Shown one piece after another: positions 49,392 to 62,500 of a DNA stretch of 64,000 nucleotides (its first letter is position 1; every line of letters begins with the position of its first letter). The translations under genes were made by a program, and so were the position numbers. Under the pieces are notes generated by a model that was given only the letters and a program-made list of their open reading frames with translations, did no database searches and was not told the DNA's origin. Source of the stretch: Phallusia mammillata. Its lineage: Eukaryota > Chordata > Ascidiacea > Phlebobranchia > Ascidiidae. The DNA lies in NCBI GenBank assembly GCA_003260075.1, contig QLIY01000223.1, forward strand, positions 77,580-141,579. The letters run 5' to 3'.

Positions 49392-49779
49392 GTCGCAGTC
49401 CTTCCCGACATTCTCCAAACATAGGACGAGATGTTGACCGTCTCAGTCCAGGCGATGGCGCCACTGAGCACCCACTCGCCCATTTATAGTCTCTTTCGAC
49501 TTCGTGGCACTTTGCAGTTGCTCCTCGCCCTCAAAGAACCTTAACACATTTCGCTTATATTATACATGAGAAATATATCTATTCATCGTAACGCACATTG
49601 TACTTTTCCTTCGCCACGTTAACATGTCTTGCACGAACCTGCTGTGCGACATTACATTAGGGATTGGTCCAAAAGGCAGCTGCTCTGCTCGGTAAAATAT
49701 AACATGTAACACTTGTTTGTCATTCTTTAAACTGACCGCGCGCTTTCCGAATAACAGAGATTAACAAAACAGCGTAAAC

Positions 49780-50160
49780 ACGCCCCAAACCTTCTACCAA
49801 AAATGAAATGTTTTCCTGTTTCTGTGTTTTCCTGTTTCTTAAGGGCATCAGAAAGTTTTTGTTTGAGGCTAATACCTCTGGATCCATCATGTATACAGCA
49901 CTGAGTCTCTACCCAACAATCCTACAGCGCTATCAAATAATGAAATGCGCGTTCGTTTCAGTTGATGCCTGGGGGGGGGGTACGCCCCAAACCTTCTATC
50001 AAAAATGAAATGTTTTCCTGTTTCTGTGTAAAGGGCATCAGAAAGTTCTTGTTTGGGGCTAATACCTCTGGATCCATCATCTATACATCACTGAGTCTTT
50101 ACCCAACAACCGTACAGCGCTATCAAATAATGAAATGCGCGTTCGTTTCAGTTGATGCCT
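49780..50160. repeat. direct duplication (191 and 179 bp) split by a G10 tract
   Basis: Copy 1 is 49780-49970; exactly ten G fill 49971-49980; copy 2 is 49982-50160. Both start 'acgccccaaaccttcta' and end 'cagttgatgcct'. Copy 2 lacks 12 bp (tttcctgtttct-type slippage) and differs at several bases, consistent with two alleles. Confidence 0.88.
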
Positions 50161-52015
50161 GACAGAATTAAGTGTCGGCTAATCTGATGCCAACCCCCGT
50201 ACTTATCATTTCCGTCCGTTAGTATCTGCATCTTTTTTGCATAAATTTGTTTGCGAACAGTTTCGTGTTATGCTTTTGGTTCCAAATTCTCCCATTTGTA
50301 TCTATTGTTTCACTGTTACTGTCGGATCTTAACATTCGTTTCAATTTGTGTCAGTCCGTGTCTCTTATTTCGACCAACGCTTTGTTCTACGCCACTGAGT
50401 TTTAAACATCAAAAACCGTTACTGTAGTTTACAAAATCTCATAACTTAAGAAGACAAACAAAAGATCACTAAACAAGTACATTCTACATTTCGCACATTT
50501 TATTGAGTTGCCCATAGATATATGACTTATTGAAGTAAGCTATCTTGTCATGTATTCTATTTCACGGAAAATGAGCTATGTTTTACAAGATGCAGTGTTG
50601 ATCCATACACTGCGCGTGCAAGGTGCGTGCTTTTCTATTCCTCACATAAGAAGATTACCAAACGTCGCTTTATACATATTCTTATCGCTTATGTTATTAT
50701 TATTCGTACCTCGCCCTTTTTAGCGAGTTGACCCAACGAGGTTTTCATGTGTTTATTTTTTTTCGGTGCTTATACTAGAAGATTCGCCTCTATTACGAAA
50801 ACTCTCAGCAAAATGTTTTCCTTCAAAAATCACCTTGACTCTGTAATGAAGTCAAAATTGTTTAGTTTCTTTTGCTGAAGTTTGTTTCGATTTTGCGTAT
50901 CTTGTTTTTTCCAAACTTTTTTGTCGTGGAATGGAAAGTAAATGGAGACTATTTTTTTTATTATCGAAAGCGCTTATAAACGAATCTTCTTATTATCGCA
51001 TGCTGCATCGCTTTGGCATCTTTGAGCCGAAATCTTCTATTTCTTTTAGTATCTTATAGCATGCCCTTTTTCGCAGCTGTTTCGTGCTTTCATTTCGCGG
51101 TGAACGTTTAAATTTGCATCGGGTTTAACTTCGCCAGTGCTGTGTTTAAACCACTGGTCAATGCTCGCGCGCTTTTTGTAAGTTATGGCCGAGTGATTTG
51201 GTATATTTACTTGATGTTTGTGGCGCCGGAGCATTGTGCCGCCGCCCTATCAATAGTGAGGAAACTTACTGAGTGTGAAGCTAAAATATACGAGAGCATC
51301 CTGAAATTGCTTTTTTTGTAAACGAAGTTTAGAAAGATGGAAAGCCGTGGATTTTGTACATATTATGGAATAAGCATAGGCGACTATTTTTTAGGACATA
51401 TTTTCTTACGTGGGATGGAAAACTTGTTGAAGCCAAGTGGTTCGCTGTTACGATGTAGCTTGTCAGTGCATAAACACGTACATAACCAGGTTACGCGCAT
51501 ATTTGCTTATACTTGGTGGTGCCATCCACGTTACGTCACAACTATACAAGTGATCAAGCTAATTATGATGTCAATGAGTAGGGTTACAATAACTGCGTCA
51601 GTAAAAAAAGGTTTCAAGAAATATCTTTCATGCGTTATCATGCGTGATTTAGCATGTTGTTACATGTTACCAACCCAAACGGACCCATTTTTTTAAATGC
51701 ATTACTATCGCAAAGACAAAACGCGCAGTTTTGTTTCTTAATAAGTTTCTGAACAAATGTTATACAGAATCCGGTTCTTTTACCAGAGTATTGTTAGATT
51801 TAGGACACAAAAAACCAAATAGCCTTTAATTCATGCTGATTAGTTGTTTTGTATGAATATAGATAATATTAAGCATCAAAAATACCACAGACACAGTTAA
51901 AACGTAAACCTTTGAGTCCCTGAGGAGAATTGTGAGAACTGCTGTAGGTTAGGCAACAAGATGCTAAAATTCCGGACATTACCACTGTTTTTGAAAATTA
52001 ATTCTGGGCGCAAAG

Positions 52016-52194
52016 TTTACGCCATAATTCTGGACGTGTGGTAGCCCTGGCTTGCTGGGAAGAACCAAACTAAAGGCATCTTATGAAACAAACTTGTTTG
52101 GGGGGGGGGTTTTACGCCATAATTCCGGACGTCTGGTAGCCCTAGGTTGCTGGGAAGAACCAAACTAAAGGCATCTTATGAAACAAACTTGTTT
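52016..52194. repeat. 84-bp direct duplication split by a G10 tract
   Basis: Copies 52016-52099 and 52111-52194 are equal in length with a few substitutions (attctgg against attccgg; cctggc against cctagg), separated by ten G at 52100-52109. Confidence 0.87.
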
Positions 52195-52650
52195 TCGAAC
52201 GACACAGGTTGGTATTTTGATGCCACGTTGTGAAGTTTGTTTCGAAAATACCAGCAGCCATTGGAAGCCCGACAGGACCGATACTAAAAACAAAGAGTTC
52301 CACCATACTGACATCCTAACTAAAAAAAAACATTTCTCGCGCCAAAACTTACCTATAATCTTTGCAAAGTCATCAGAAAACAGGTTTGACAACTTTATAG
52401 ACACGCTGTCATCTATCTTGCTTTCATATTTCGTTAATGAATGTCACACACGTCGCTTATACGATTTCTATTTCCTGCAACTGGCGACCATTTCAACAGT
52501 TACAACGCAATTTACGTACAACACGTGGAGCAAAGGGACAAGTATGCAATACAAACAGGACGGACGTCACAAGTCTGGTGATGTTAAGCGCTCACAGTAA
52601 AATAAATGTCAATAACATCTCGTTCATCTTACAATAATAATGGTAGCAAG

Positions 52651-53031
52651 TAGGGATGGGCCAAAACTGCAAATGTTCTGTTTGGTCGAGCACCGAGCAT
52701 CTCACTTTAATGCTCGGTGCATTATGACGTCACAAAAAATCCCCTTTCTACGTTTTAGCTCTACAAGGTCTCTTACGTCACCGGCGGTGTTTTATTAAGC
52801 TGTCATGCCCTTTAAGTACGCGTTCTTCCACTATCTAATACATTTGAAAAATCATTCGTTTTTGTTCACAGACACCTTTTAAAACACTAGTTTCGTATGT
52901 TAGTAGGGCATGAATATGCAAATTTAACGCTCGGGTCAGTTTGTGCAACTGCTCGGCCGAGCACCGAGCATTAAAAACAGCGATGCTCGGTACCGAGTAC
53001 TCGGGTTCTGGCTCGGCTCGGCCCATCCCTA
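52651..53031. mobile_element. hAT-type MITE (381 bp) with exact 8-bp target-site duplication
   Basis: The ends TAGGGATGGGCC and GGCCCATCCCTA are perfect inverted repeats. The flanks GTAGCAAG at 52643-52650 and 53032-53039 are identical 8-mers, as hAT transposases produce. Internal subterminal motifs 'gctcgg' and 'gagcaccgagca' repeat near both ends in inverted orientation. No transposase frame was seen. The exact target-site duplication suggests a recent insertion. Confidence 0.95.
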
Positions 53032-53592
53032 GTAGCAAGCGTCTTAAATAATGCCCAGCAAATTAAAGGCAGATTTTACAAACACGGGAACATTAAGTAG
53101 GTTAGCAAACAGACACGCAAGGAGCAAGCAGCTACAGCATATACAAAAATAAACTATAGCAAGAAAAATGCAATCTAACGCTTTGTTCATCTACGATCGG
53201 CAACATAGGCAAAATACAAACGCATTTAATTATATCCTTCACAGTCATGCTATGGTGGTTATAGAAACGATCTATGGCACTACACAACTGCCGCAGCATT
53301 ATACGGATAAATATATATAGTTCAGGTAGCATACGGTGCAGTATCGTAAACCTACACGTTACAATGCTAGATTAAACCCTAAGCAGATTTCAAGTCAAAT
53401 ACACTGGATTGGTAAATGCTTATACTAGCAGTCGTTAAAGGGATTGGATTGAGGGGCTCAGATATAAACTAACCTCCACTAAGGTACTACAATATAGCGG
53501 TGTGTACAAAACTACGGAGCGTCTACGAGTAGAACACTGCTTCAAATTGTAAATGGAAGCCTGGTGGAAGTTATTTTGCTGATGTGTTGGTT

Positions 53593-56500
53593 TTATCTGG
53601 GGTATCTGTAGGAACCATGCCCCAGTTTATGTTGAATGTTTTCTAGTTTCCTGATGTATTCGTTGAGGGAAGGATCCGATTCACCCTGTCTCCATCTACA
53701 AACAAAAATGTCCATTAGCAATGATTTAACTTGAAAGCACTTTATTATTTACAAAAACGTGTCACATATCTTATGTGAAGCAACACGTTTCTATATTTAC
53801 AGCTCGTACTGTTGGGCAATAAAAGATTGCCTATTAAGACCGGCTTGTATGGCAAAGCTTTCTTATCAGCAAATAACAAGTGATTCATTAAGCGTAATAA
53901 AATGACTACATCACTTGTGGTGAATAGAAATATTGTTTTAAACGTCAACGTTTTAAAACCAGATTTGACATTTTTTTAAATTTAAATGGTAAAAAAATTC
54001 CTCAAATATTTTAGACATTGCAAAAATCACTATAGACCAGAGATTAAGATTGGTTTAAAAGTATTAAATGAAAAAATTATGACAAAAACAAACTTGTTCA
54101 TATTGCAAACCTTACCTTTCTAATGAAGCATAGGCAACCGCCGCAGACGGTGATAAATGTCGTCCATCACTCGTCCCAGGAGCAGCATAAGAAGAATCCC
54201 GGTCATAATTACCATAAGCTCCTGATGTGTGGGGAGAAGTTCCTCTTCGACCATCCATGTAGTGTGAGGTGTCGTGCACTGGTGTGTCGGAAGAGTAGCG
54301 ACTCACTGAGGATTGTGAGCCATAAGAATCCTCCGCTCTGTATCTGACATGATCAGGTGACGTTTCGATGGGAGAGGGTGTTCGATGGGCGTGTCGGTCG
54401 TTCGTCGGTAAACGAAGCTCGTTGCGGTGTCGAGTGGGTTGCGAAGGCAAGGTCCCTTTAGATAAAGTAAAGCCCTGGCTATTGCTTAGTTCAAGCTAAA
54501 TATACAAATGGATACAATCGTCGCACCAAATTGATGAGACGTAAAAAAGCAAATAATCAATGATTTTTTTAGTCAAGAGTTGCTATAATTCGGTGGCTTA
54601 TAAACAAAGCAGATGATGGGCAGCAAATTTACACTACGCAGAATATGCAAAAAAGCTTAGGACATGGTGTCAGCTACTAGTTAAACAGGTCATGCAAATA
54701 TGTATTGTATCGAGTCACAAGATTCAGAAAATAAGATCAACATAATACATTTAAACATAAAATATAATGGCGACACCATCTTACCATTCATCGAGCTGGT
54801 TCCAGTTGTGGCTGATACACCGTGTTTGCTCTGGATGGCGGCAGAAACCGTTGAACTCGCTCGTTTCCACTTTCGCACAAGGAACTTCAGTCTGAAACAG
54901 GTTTGAGGCATTTACAGGCTAAACCGGTTAATCACTTAATCCAGTTGGTTGCATAAAAAAATGCACAAGTTGGTAATGCGATTTTGCCGTTGAAAAACTA
55001 TTTAGGTGTGACAAACAATTAATGAGTCATACCTTTGAATAGCAATAACAGCCCGTACAGCGCTTCTGAACCTGGTGAATGCTCGAGTTCGGTGTGGGAT
55101 TGGACGACGTAACGCGTCTGTGCTCGGATATGCCCCCATGCGGGCAATCAATGCAAGAGTTGCTTCCTCGCAATCCTTTAGAAGTAATAAAAAAATATTT
55201 TAAAATTCAAATAGTTACACAGAGGCAGAAAACTAATACGTTTTACGGATGTACATTTCAATGATAAATTTCGGAGACCGTCGAAATTCTACACAGGTTA
55301 TCTAAAAATTTTGCGTCTTGCATAATCCCTGACACAAATTTCGTGAGTTCAACTTTTAACGAAATGCTTGAGAGTTGAATTTCATCGGTTGCGCAAACAA
55401 TTAGCCGAAGATCCTACTGTATAAGAAGTACAATGCCCACCTGAAAACCGCCCAACAATAGCAGCAAGTATTTCTTCTGATATGCGAGTGATTTGCGGAA
55501 GCTCTCAGCACGAAGATATCGAGTGTAGAGTTTGTGCATCCGTGTCGCCATCTTTTGTTGGTTTTCTAGACTCGGAGACTAGACGAAATTGTTTTTTACA
55601 CATAAATTTTCGTTTAAATTTACGATGCACGTTCCTTGATTGTTTTTTATGTAGTGTTTACAAGACTGACTTTAACATCTATAGCAGTAAGACAAATTTT
55701 GGTACCAGATTAAAATTGTCACGTGGCATTACGAGACACAAAGGAAAAAGTTTTATAAAAAGGATTTAACATTTGTATACCAACCATACAAAAATCTGCT
55801 GTTTAAGCTTTAGCTCAAAATTAATAAAAAACGTATTTTATTAAAATAAAGAAATGTTATTTTTTGAAATTGACATGGTTAGCTTTTACACTCTGCAGTG
55901 GTACCCAAACTATGCGCCGAGATGTCATTAAGAGTGCCGCAAAAAATATTGAAATTAAAATCAATCAAGTAGAGTAGTAGTACCAGGTGCTTAAACCACT
56001 AGGCCAACATGCTCCACGTCTCTGAGATGTTCAACTAGGCTATTTAAATATGAGAGTGACCTGCATAGCGGCCTCATAGTTAGTGACTTTGTCAGCTAAT
56101 TGGCTGTGGCATTTTAAACTGAAATAAAAAATTCAAATATATTTTTTATTCAAATGTTCGAAGTGCGCCAAATAATTTATGTTTTTTATAAAATGCGCCT
56201 TAAAAGAGAAAAGTTTGGGAACCACTGCTCTATAGTTATACAAATGTGATATTACATTTCTGCCGTCATGTTGATTCAAAACGAAAACCAAAATGTACTA
56301 AGGGGGGGGGGCTCATAGTTAGTGACTTTGTCAGCTAATTGGCTGTGGCATTTTAAACTGAAATAAAAAATTCAAATATATTTTTTATTCAAATGTTCGA
56401 AGTGCGCCAAATAATTTATGTTTTTTCTAAAATGCGCCTTAAAAGAGAAAAGTTTGGGAACCACTGCTCTATAGCTATACAAAAGTGATATTACATTTCT

Positions 56501-59500
56501 GCCGTCATGTTGATTCAAAACGAAAACCAAAATGTACTAAAACAGTATCTATAGCAACGGGAGAAATGTAATCAACCAGCGATGCTTATTGTATGAACAA
56601 ACACCTGTTGTATTTATGGGATTTTACTTGAAAGTTGCAACAAACCTGAGCGAGGGACAAAGCTTTTTCCGATGGAGTTTGTTTCTGCTGATCTTCCTTT
56701 AAATCGGCAATAGTGTCGCGTAACTCTCTCGCTTCACTCGCACATCGAGCTGCATAATCTGATAACTCGGCATTCTCACGCAGCAATTGATCGTTGAATT
56801 GCATCGGAACCGAGCTCGATTGTGAAGCCTGAAACATGGTTAGGGATAGAGTAAGCTTATCTGTCAAACGCAAGCAATAAATTACATTTTATTGGGATAA
56901 ACGAATGTGGATTTGTTTTGATAAAGAGAAAATGTCAGTAGATAACAATATTTTTTATAAAAATACGCTGAAGAAAATGAAGCTCGTAGTGGCACTACAG
57001 TAGTCATAAATTAACAGGAAAATGTGGTCGAAAAACCTGAGCGTTCTAACTTTTTGTTATTCTTAATGTTAAGATACATAGCTGACGACCACATAAAATT
57101 GGCTTGCGAAGTTGATGTAAAAATAAATAGTTTATGAGCGAATTGTGATTCAACAATCTTCTCGGTTATTTACTTACTCTTTTGGGAATTGACAATTCTG
57201 TGTAAAGATCCTTCAACTCGGTCTGCATGTCACCCAACGAGCGCTTCAAAGATTCAAACTTTTCGCCGTCAGATGACAGTAAAGAGCTCGAAGGTGACGT
57301 GTGGTCACGTGAGCTTCGTGACGGAGGTCGATGGGAAGAGCGATCAACTAAATTCTGCAAAAACATTCGTTTTGTAAATTATCTATAATTATCTATAGAT
57401 CATATGTTCAAATAGGCGGAGAATATACCTGTAACTTTGACGTCTCCATTTGCAGTCTCTGACGTAACGATTCAAGTTGACGTCGGTTGGCGAGAAGCGA
57501 ATCCTTCATCTCGGCAGGTGATGGGGAGTCGTTGGGATTTTGTTGTTCTTCAAGCGCCCGTATACGATGGTGAGCTTCCCTGTTTTGTGCCTGGTAGGAC
57601 AATACCAATGTTACATGTAATACAAAATATTGAATCAACCCATTTCAAAACAATAACATAGATTGGGACTTATGCCAGTTATTACGTATATCCGTTAACC
57701 TTTTTTTAAAAAAAAATTAATTTGTTGCACCAATTACCTTTTCAGCTTCAAGAGCAGACTGTAGTTCAATACGGGCTCTTCTCTCTCGCGTCACCGCCTC
57801 GTCACGTGACATACGTTCTTGTTCTAGCTTCTCATTAACTGCACGCTTCATTTCCTCGGCGTTACGTATGACTAGCGCCTTCTCGTGCTCGGCAGCTTGG
57901 ACACGTGACTGCATCCGTTCAGTTTCTTGTTTTGCTTCATCTGCAAATAACAACACAGGTTAGGACTATTTGCTGTGGTAGTATTTTTAAATGTTAAAAT
58001 TAGTGTGGTTCAATTGTATAAAAGTTCTGTACCACTTTTTCTTTAGCCTTTGCAGCATTTCAGGAAGGCACAATAAACATTATTGCTAAATTTATTGACC
58101 AACCAAAGTGCAATGGCATTTTTAGGTGACCGGTCCAAAATGATGCTGGACAAAGCTCAAAGCACATTGACGTCACACACTGACGACGTCACTCACGATT
58201 AGTATTTGTAGCCATGTTTTTCTTTGAAAGCTAATAATACAGTACTAATACATTACAGCAAGATGTAGCAACTCACCTAAAATGTTTTGTAGATCTGTTA
58301 CAGTTGCTCGATCTTGTGCGCGCCCTTCAGCTGTCACTGCACGTTCGCTCTCTAGCGCTTCACGTGCCTGTCGACTCGCGATCGCTTCTCGCTCGAGGGC
58401 GCCACGGAGTTCCTGGCAACGTTCTTGTTCGGATTTCACTGCGGCTGACAAATCATCACACCTAAAAAAATGATCACTTATTGTTAGATAATGCCGAAAT
58501 TTTTCAAACTACCCAGTAACAATGTAGAACAGTACGTCAGTCAAGTGTCATATCACCATCACATTTCACAAACAACCACAACACAGACAGGTACACTAAA
58601 CCACCTCCTAACAATAAGCTTACCACCGCTGCCTAATTAGAAACGCGTAAGAAAATAGAAACAACGGTAAATCATCCTAAAATGGCGACATCAATTTGTC
58701 TTTTTTCACTGGGCTTACCGATTTTTCAGTTGAATGACGTCATCGTAAGCAGTTGCTCGTTCATTGGCCAGCTCTTGATGTAATTTGGTGACGTTTTGAC
58801 GTTCCGCTTCAACGGCTGACATCGCCTCACGACGACGTGTTTCTTCGGTGGCAAGTGCGTCTTGTAAATCCTAACACAAATCAAAATGTGTTTTTTTTAA
58901 ATACACTTTAATGCATTATCATGCTATGTGTAAAGTCTGGTAATAAATCTACTTTGACACGAACCTGCAAACAAATGTACCCTATTTAAAGCCTGGAAAA
59001 CAACCAAACGGACATTTAAAATTGAAAAATATATTACCACTTGTCGGGGAAAAACCAAGCATTTCCAGTTACAAATGTCTTGTGACGATTACATCACAGT
59101 ATTACAGTTCTAGAAATTTCGAAGATTGTTACAAAACTGCACCTTTATCATGTTTTCATCCTGTGAAAGTGCATTTTCCATCTCTTTTCTCGCTTCTTCA
59201 ATTTCCACCGTTCTTTTCGAGTTTTCATCCTCAGTGTTTCGCAACTTCTGTTCAGCTCCATCCAGCTTTTGTTTGGTCTCATCCAACGCCAACCTAACGA
59301 AAAAGAAACAACAAAAATATTAACACCTACAAAGATCGGTGCACAGCAACTATACGTGATTACTTCTTTCGTCATGATATAACTTACTTTAAAGTTTCGA
59401 TTTGTTGTTGGGATTCTGCCTCCGCCCTCGCCGCTCCTTCATTGAAAGCCACAATCTCTGAGGACAATTCACAAGTTCGTTCTCGAGCTCGTTCCAGCGC

Positions 59501-62500
59501 TGGCAACATACCACGTGACTTCTGCTGTTCGTTGTCGAGTGACGTGCGGAGATCTTCAGTAAGAGCTTGTTCTTGCTGGAGTCGCGAGTTCAGCAGTTCA
59601 ACTGAGAGAAAATGAAGTTTAAGAAAGTAATTTGAGAATTGAAAAACACGACAGACAGCACATACTTTTTAAACTGATAAATTGAGAATAGAGTCAAAAC
59701 AACATGAGAAAACAATGTACTTTCCACTTGAGGCGAAGGACGCATTAATAACCATACACAAGTTTTACAAAATTGTAATAAAAACATAAACTTTGGGAAT
59801 CATAACTTACTCTGTTGTTTTAGTTGGGATTGGGCTTGACGAGCTGCGTCCTCATTATTTCTCATTTGCTCCTGGAGTTCTTGAACACGATTTTGCACCT
59901 GATGTGAAAACAAACAAATGAAAACCGACTCTTGTTGATCGTTAATTGTACATGACGGTTTCAAAAACCTGTTCCAACTGTTCCTTCCTGTCGATTTTCA
60001 GTTGTTTGATATCTTCTACAAGTTGGTCTCGGTCTGCCGCTAGAAGACGCTCGAGTTCACTTCGGTGCTGGAGATCCTGCAACGACAACATACAATATAG
60101 TTGACCACGTAAAAACATTACTTGGTACAATGTTAGAAAAAAACAGTGTCAGCAAACTGCCATCATGCACAAGCCTGTATGTAAAAACAAAAAAAGTAAA
60201 TTCAAACGCGCAAAAATAAATGTTACTGCAGGTTTACATAAATGAAAATGAATAGAAAAGGTTATTGTAGCATCCCAAAAATAATTACGGTAAAATGAGG
60301 AAAAAAAGCATCGCAGTAGTGAACAAAATATGTCTAATTTTTCGAACAACAATTCAGTATTTTGTGTAACTTACAAAATAACGAACCATCAGTAACATGC
60401 ATGAAATGACATTTTAATCAAACTTAACATCAATCTGCAGGGAAAAATGTTAAGTCGAGCCAACGTAAAGTCAAAAGCTTGACATGCAAATATGCGGGTG
60501 CGACCATGCGTGACAGGTCGTCAGCTGACCCTTTGTGCGGTGCTCGTGAAGAGTGACGTCAGACGCCTGATCTCGTGACGTAATCGTAGTAGCTCAGATG
60601 TGACGGTGAGATCCCACACTCGTGAATTAGTGGACTGTTGATTGGTTTGCTAATGCGAGTTGTCATAAGGAATAATGATTTTCGACAAAAATATGCAAAA
60701 TTGAAATAATCAACTAAACAATCGCGACAACAAGAAACTATGGTGCGTAAGTTAAGTTTACAAAACTGTAATGCGAAAAGTTCAGAAAACAGTCAAAACA
60801 CCTAAATTTTCATGATATATTCTACACAGTATTTTTTTTTTTGACAGATTTTCATTGACAGAATAAAGGTTCTACACTACTGAAGTTTCTACTTAACGTA
60901 CACATCAACTAACTACACACAGTATAACATCTGATCACATGACACCCACCTGACTTCTTATTTTCCTTTCTAGCTCCTCCAATCTGGACGCAGTTGACAT
61001 TTGTTCATTGCTTTCCGCTTCGCCATGTGCTTCTATCACACTCGCTTGTAGCTCAGCCAACAAAGCTCGGCGCTCACGTTCAAATAAATCGGCGATTGCA
61101 CGAAGAAAGTCACCGCGCCATCGGAGGTTGTCGTCATCATCCGAAAATTGCTGTTCAATTTAAAGGAGAACATTTTTTGGCTCAAGTTATAGAAATAATA
61201 TTGATGTACGTTTCACTTTGAGGAAATAAAATGATTTGGAAATCACACGATCACACCTGATGCTAAATCTGCTTGAAATATTGTTTTAAAAAACATTACC
61301 ATGCGCTTTGTCAAAACATGGAAGTGTGATACTTTTAAACTTACATTGTGAAACGTGAAATAACTAACTAGAAAGTTTGTAAATATAATGTCTGAAATTT
61401 AAAATGTCACAGTTTCAGTTTAAAAAAAACATTTTCGGCAACGAAGGGTTGCACTATACCTCAAAATGACGCCCTAAACAACACAACTCTATCAAAGCTA
61501 AAACTGATTTACAGTTGTTTTGTTAATTTACAGTTTTTTCTCATTTGAATTACCGCAACTTCTTGTGCAGTTTGAGTGAGAAGTTCTTTCAAAGCCTGAA
61601 TTGCATCCAACAACGCCAACTTCTCATTTTCCCAAGCTCGTTTCAGTGCTTCGATGTCAACTGAAGGTGGTGGTGGGTCAGGTGCCGCCTTTTCTTCAGG
61701 TTCATCACTAAACAAAAGTTGTCAGTTTATCTCACACACCTTATATTATATATTTTACGGTAGGTTTACACTGTTACTACAAAATACCAGTATTTGGCAT
61801 AGTATCACAATAGTAAGGTTGCAACCAGTCACCTCGTGGTTTGTGCAGAAGAGTTAAGGTAGCTTTGGTGGTGTTTGATGAATTGAAGTTCAGACAGTGA
61901 CAAAACCTGGACGCCCTCGTTGTGCAAACGCGACAAGAGATGCTAAAAATACGTACAGTACTGTAGCATGACAAGCAAAAAAATGGTCGATTTCAAAGGA
62001 GATTAACCAACCTGAAGTCTCACTGATATCTCCGCATCCTTTTCCGGCGAAGACAGGTTGAGTTGGGATTGTGAATCATCTTCTGGTGATAGAGTCTGAA
62101 GTTGGTTGAGAAGATTGTTGTCAAGCTTGTCAGCGAGATCAAGTTCGTCACGTAAACGGCGTGCAAGTTCATTGTCAACTGTAAGTGACAAAAAATGCCT
62201 GACAAATGGTAAGAAAAGCAATATAGCCTTTTCATTATTTAATAGGTGGGTCAAGTGCCCTCAGTCTCTAAATGACAGTCTTAGTTTCCAAATAACGTTG
62301 TGAAGGCGAGGTTTGTTTTGTTACAGATATACCTATCTGTACTAAACATGTAAAAACTAACAAAAAACGGACATATCGAATAAATCGCATGTGGCCTTCA
62401 TAAATTTCCTGGTGTACTTTGCGGAGCACCGAGTGTTGTTTCGACACAGATGGAATTTTTTTCCTACGGAAAATTACAAAAACAGAAATGTCTCAAGAGA

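Larger units (their letters stand above)
49392..53592. other. spacer between the convergent AKT and PACT-protein genes
   Basis: The 3' flanks of both genes; I see no coding exon. It contains two duplications split by G10 tracts (49780-50160 and 52016-52194) and a hAT-type MITE (52651-53031). The open frames at 51337-51696 and 52178-52600 (+) have no recognisable domain; the second starts inside a duplicated copy. AATAAA hexamers occur but cannot be assigned to AKT with confidence. Confidence 0.55.

Noticed and set aside
51337..51696. 119-codon plus-strand open frame
   Set aside because: No recognisable domain or transcript signals; likely chance.
52178..52600. 140-codon plus-strand open frame with Cys/His residues near its start
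   Set aside because: It starts inside a duplicated copy, the Cys-Cys-His spacing fits no zinc-binding domain I know, and it has no poly(A) signal or intron evidence that would support a gene.
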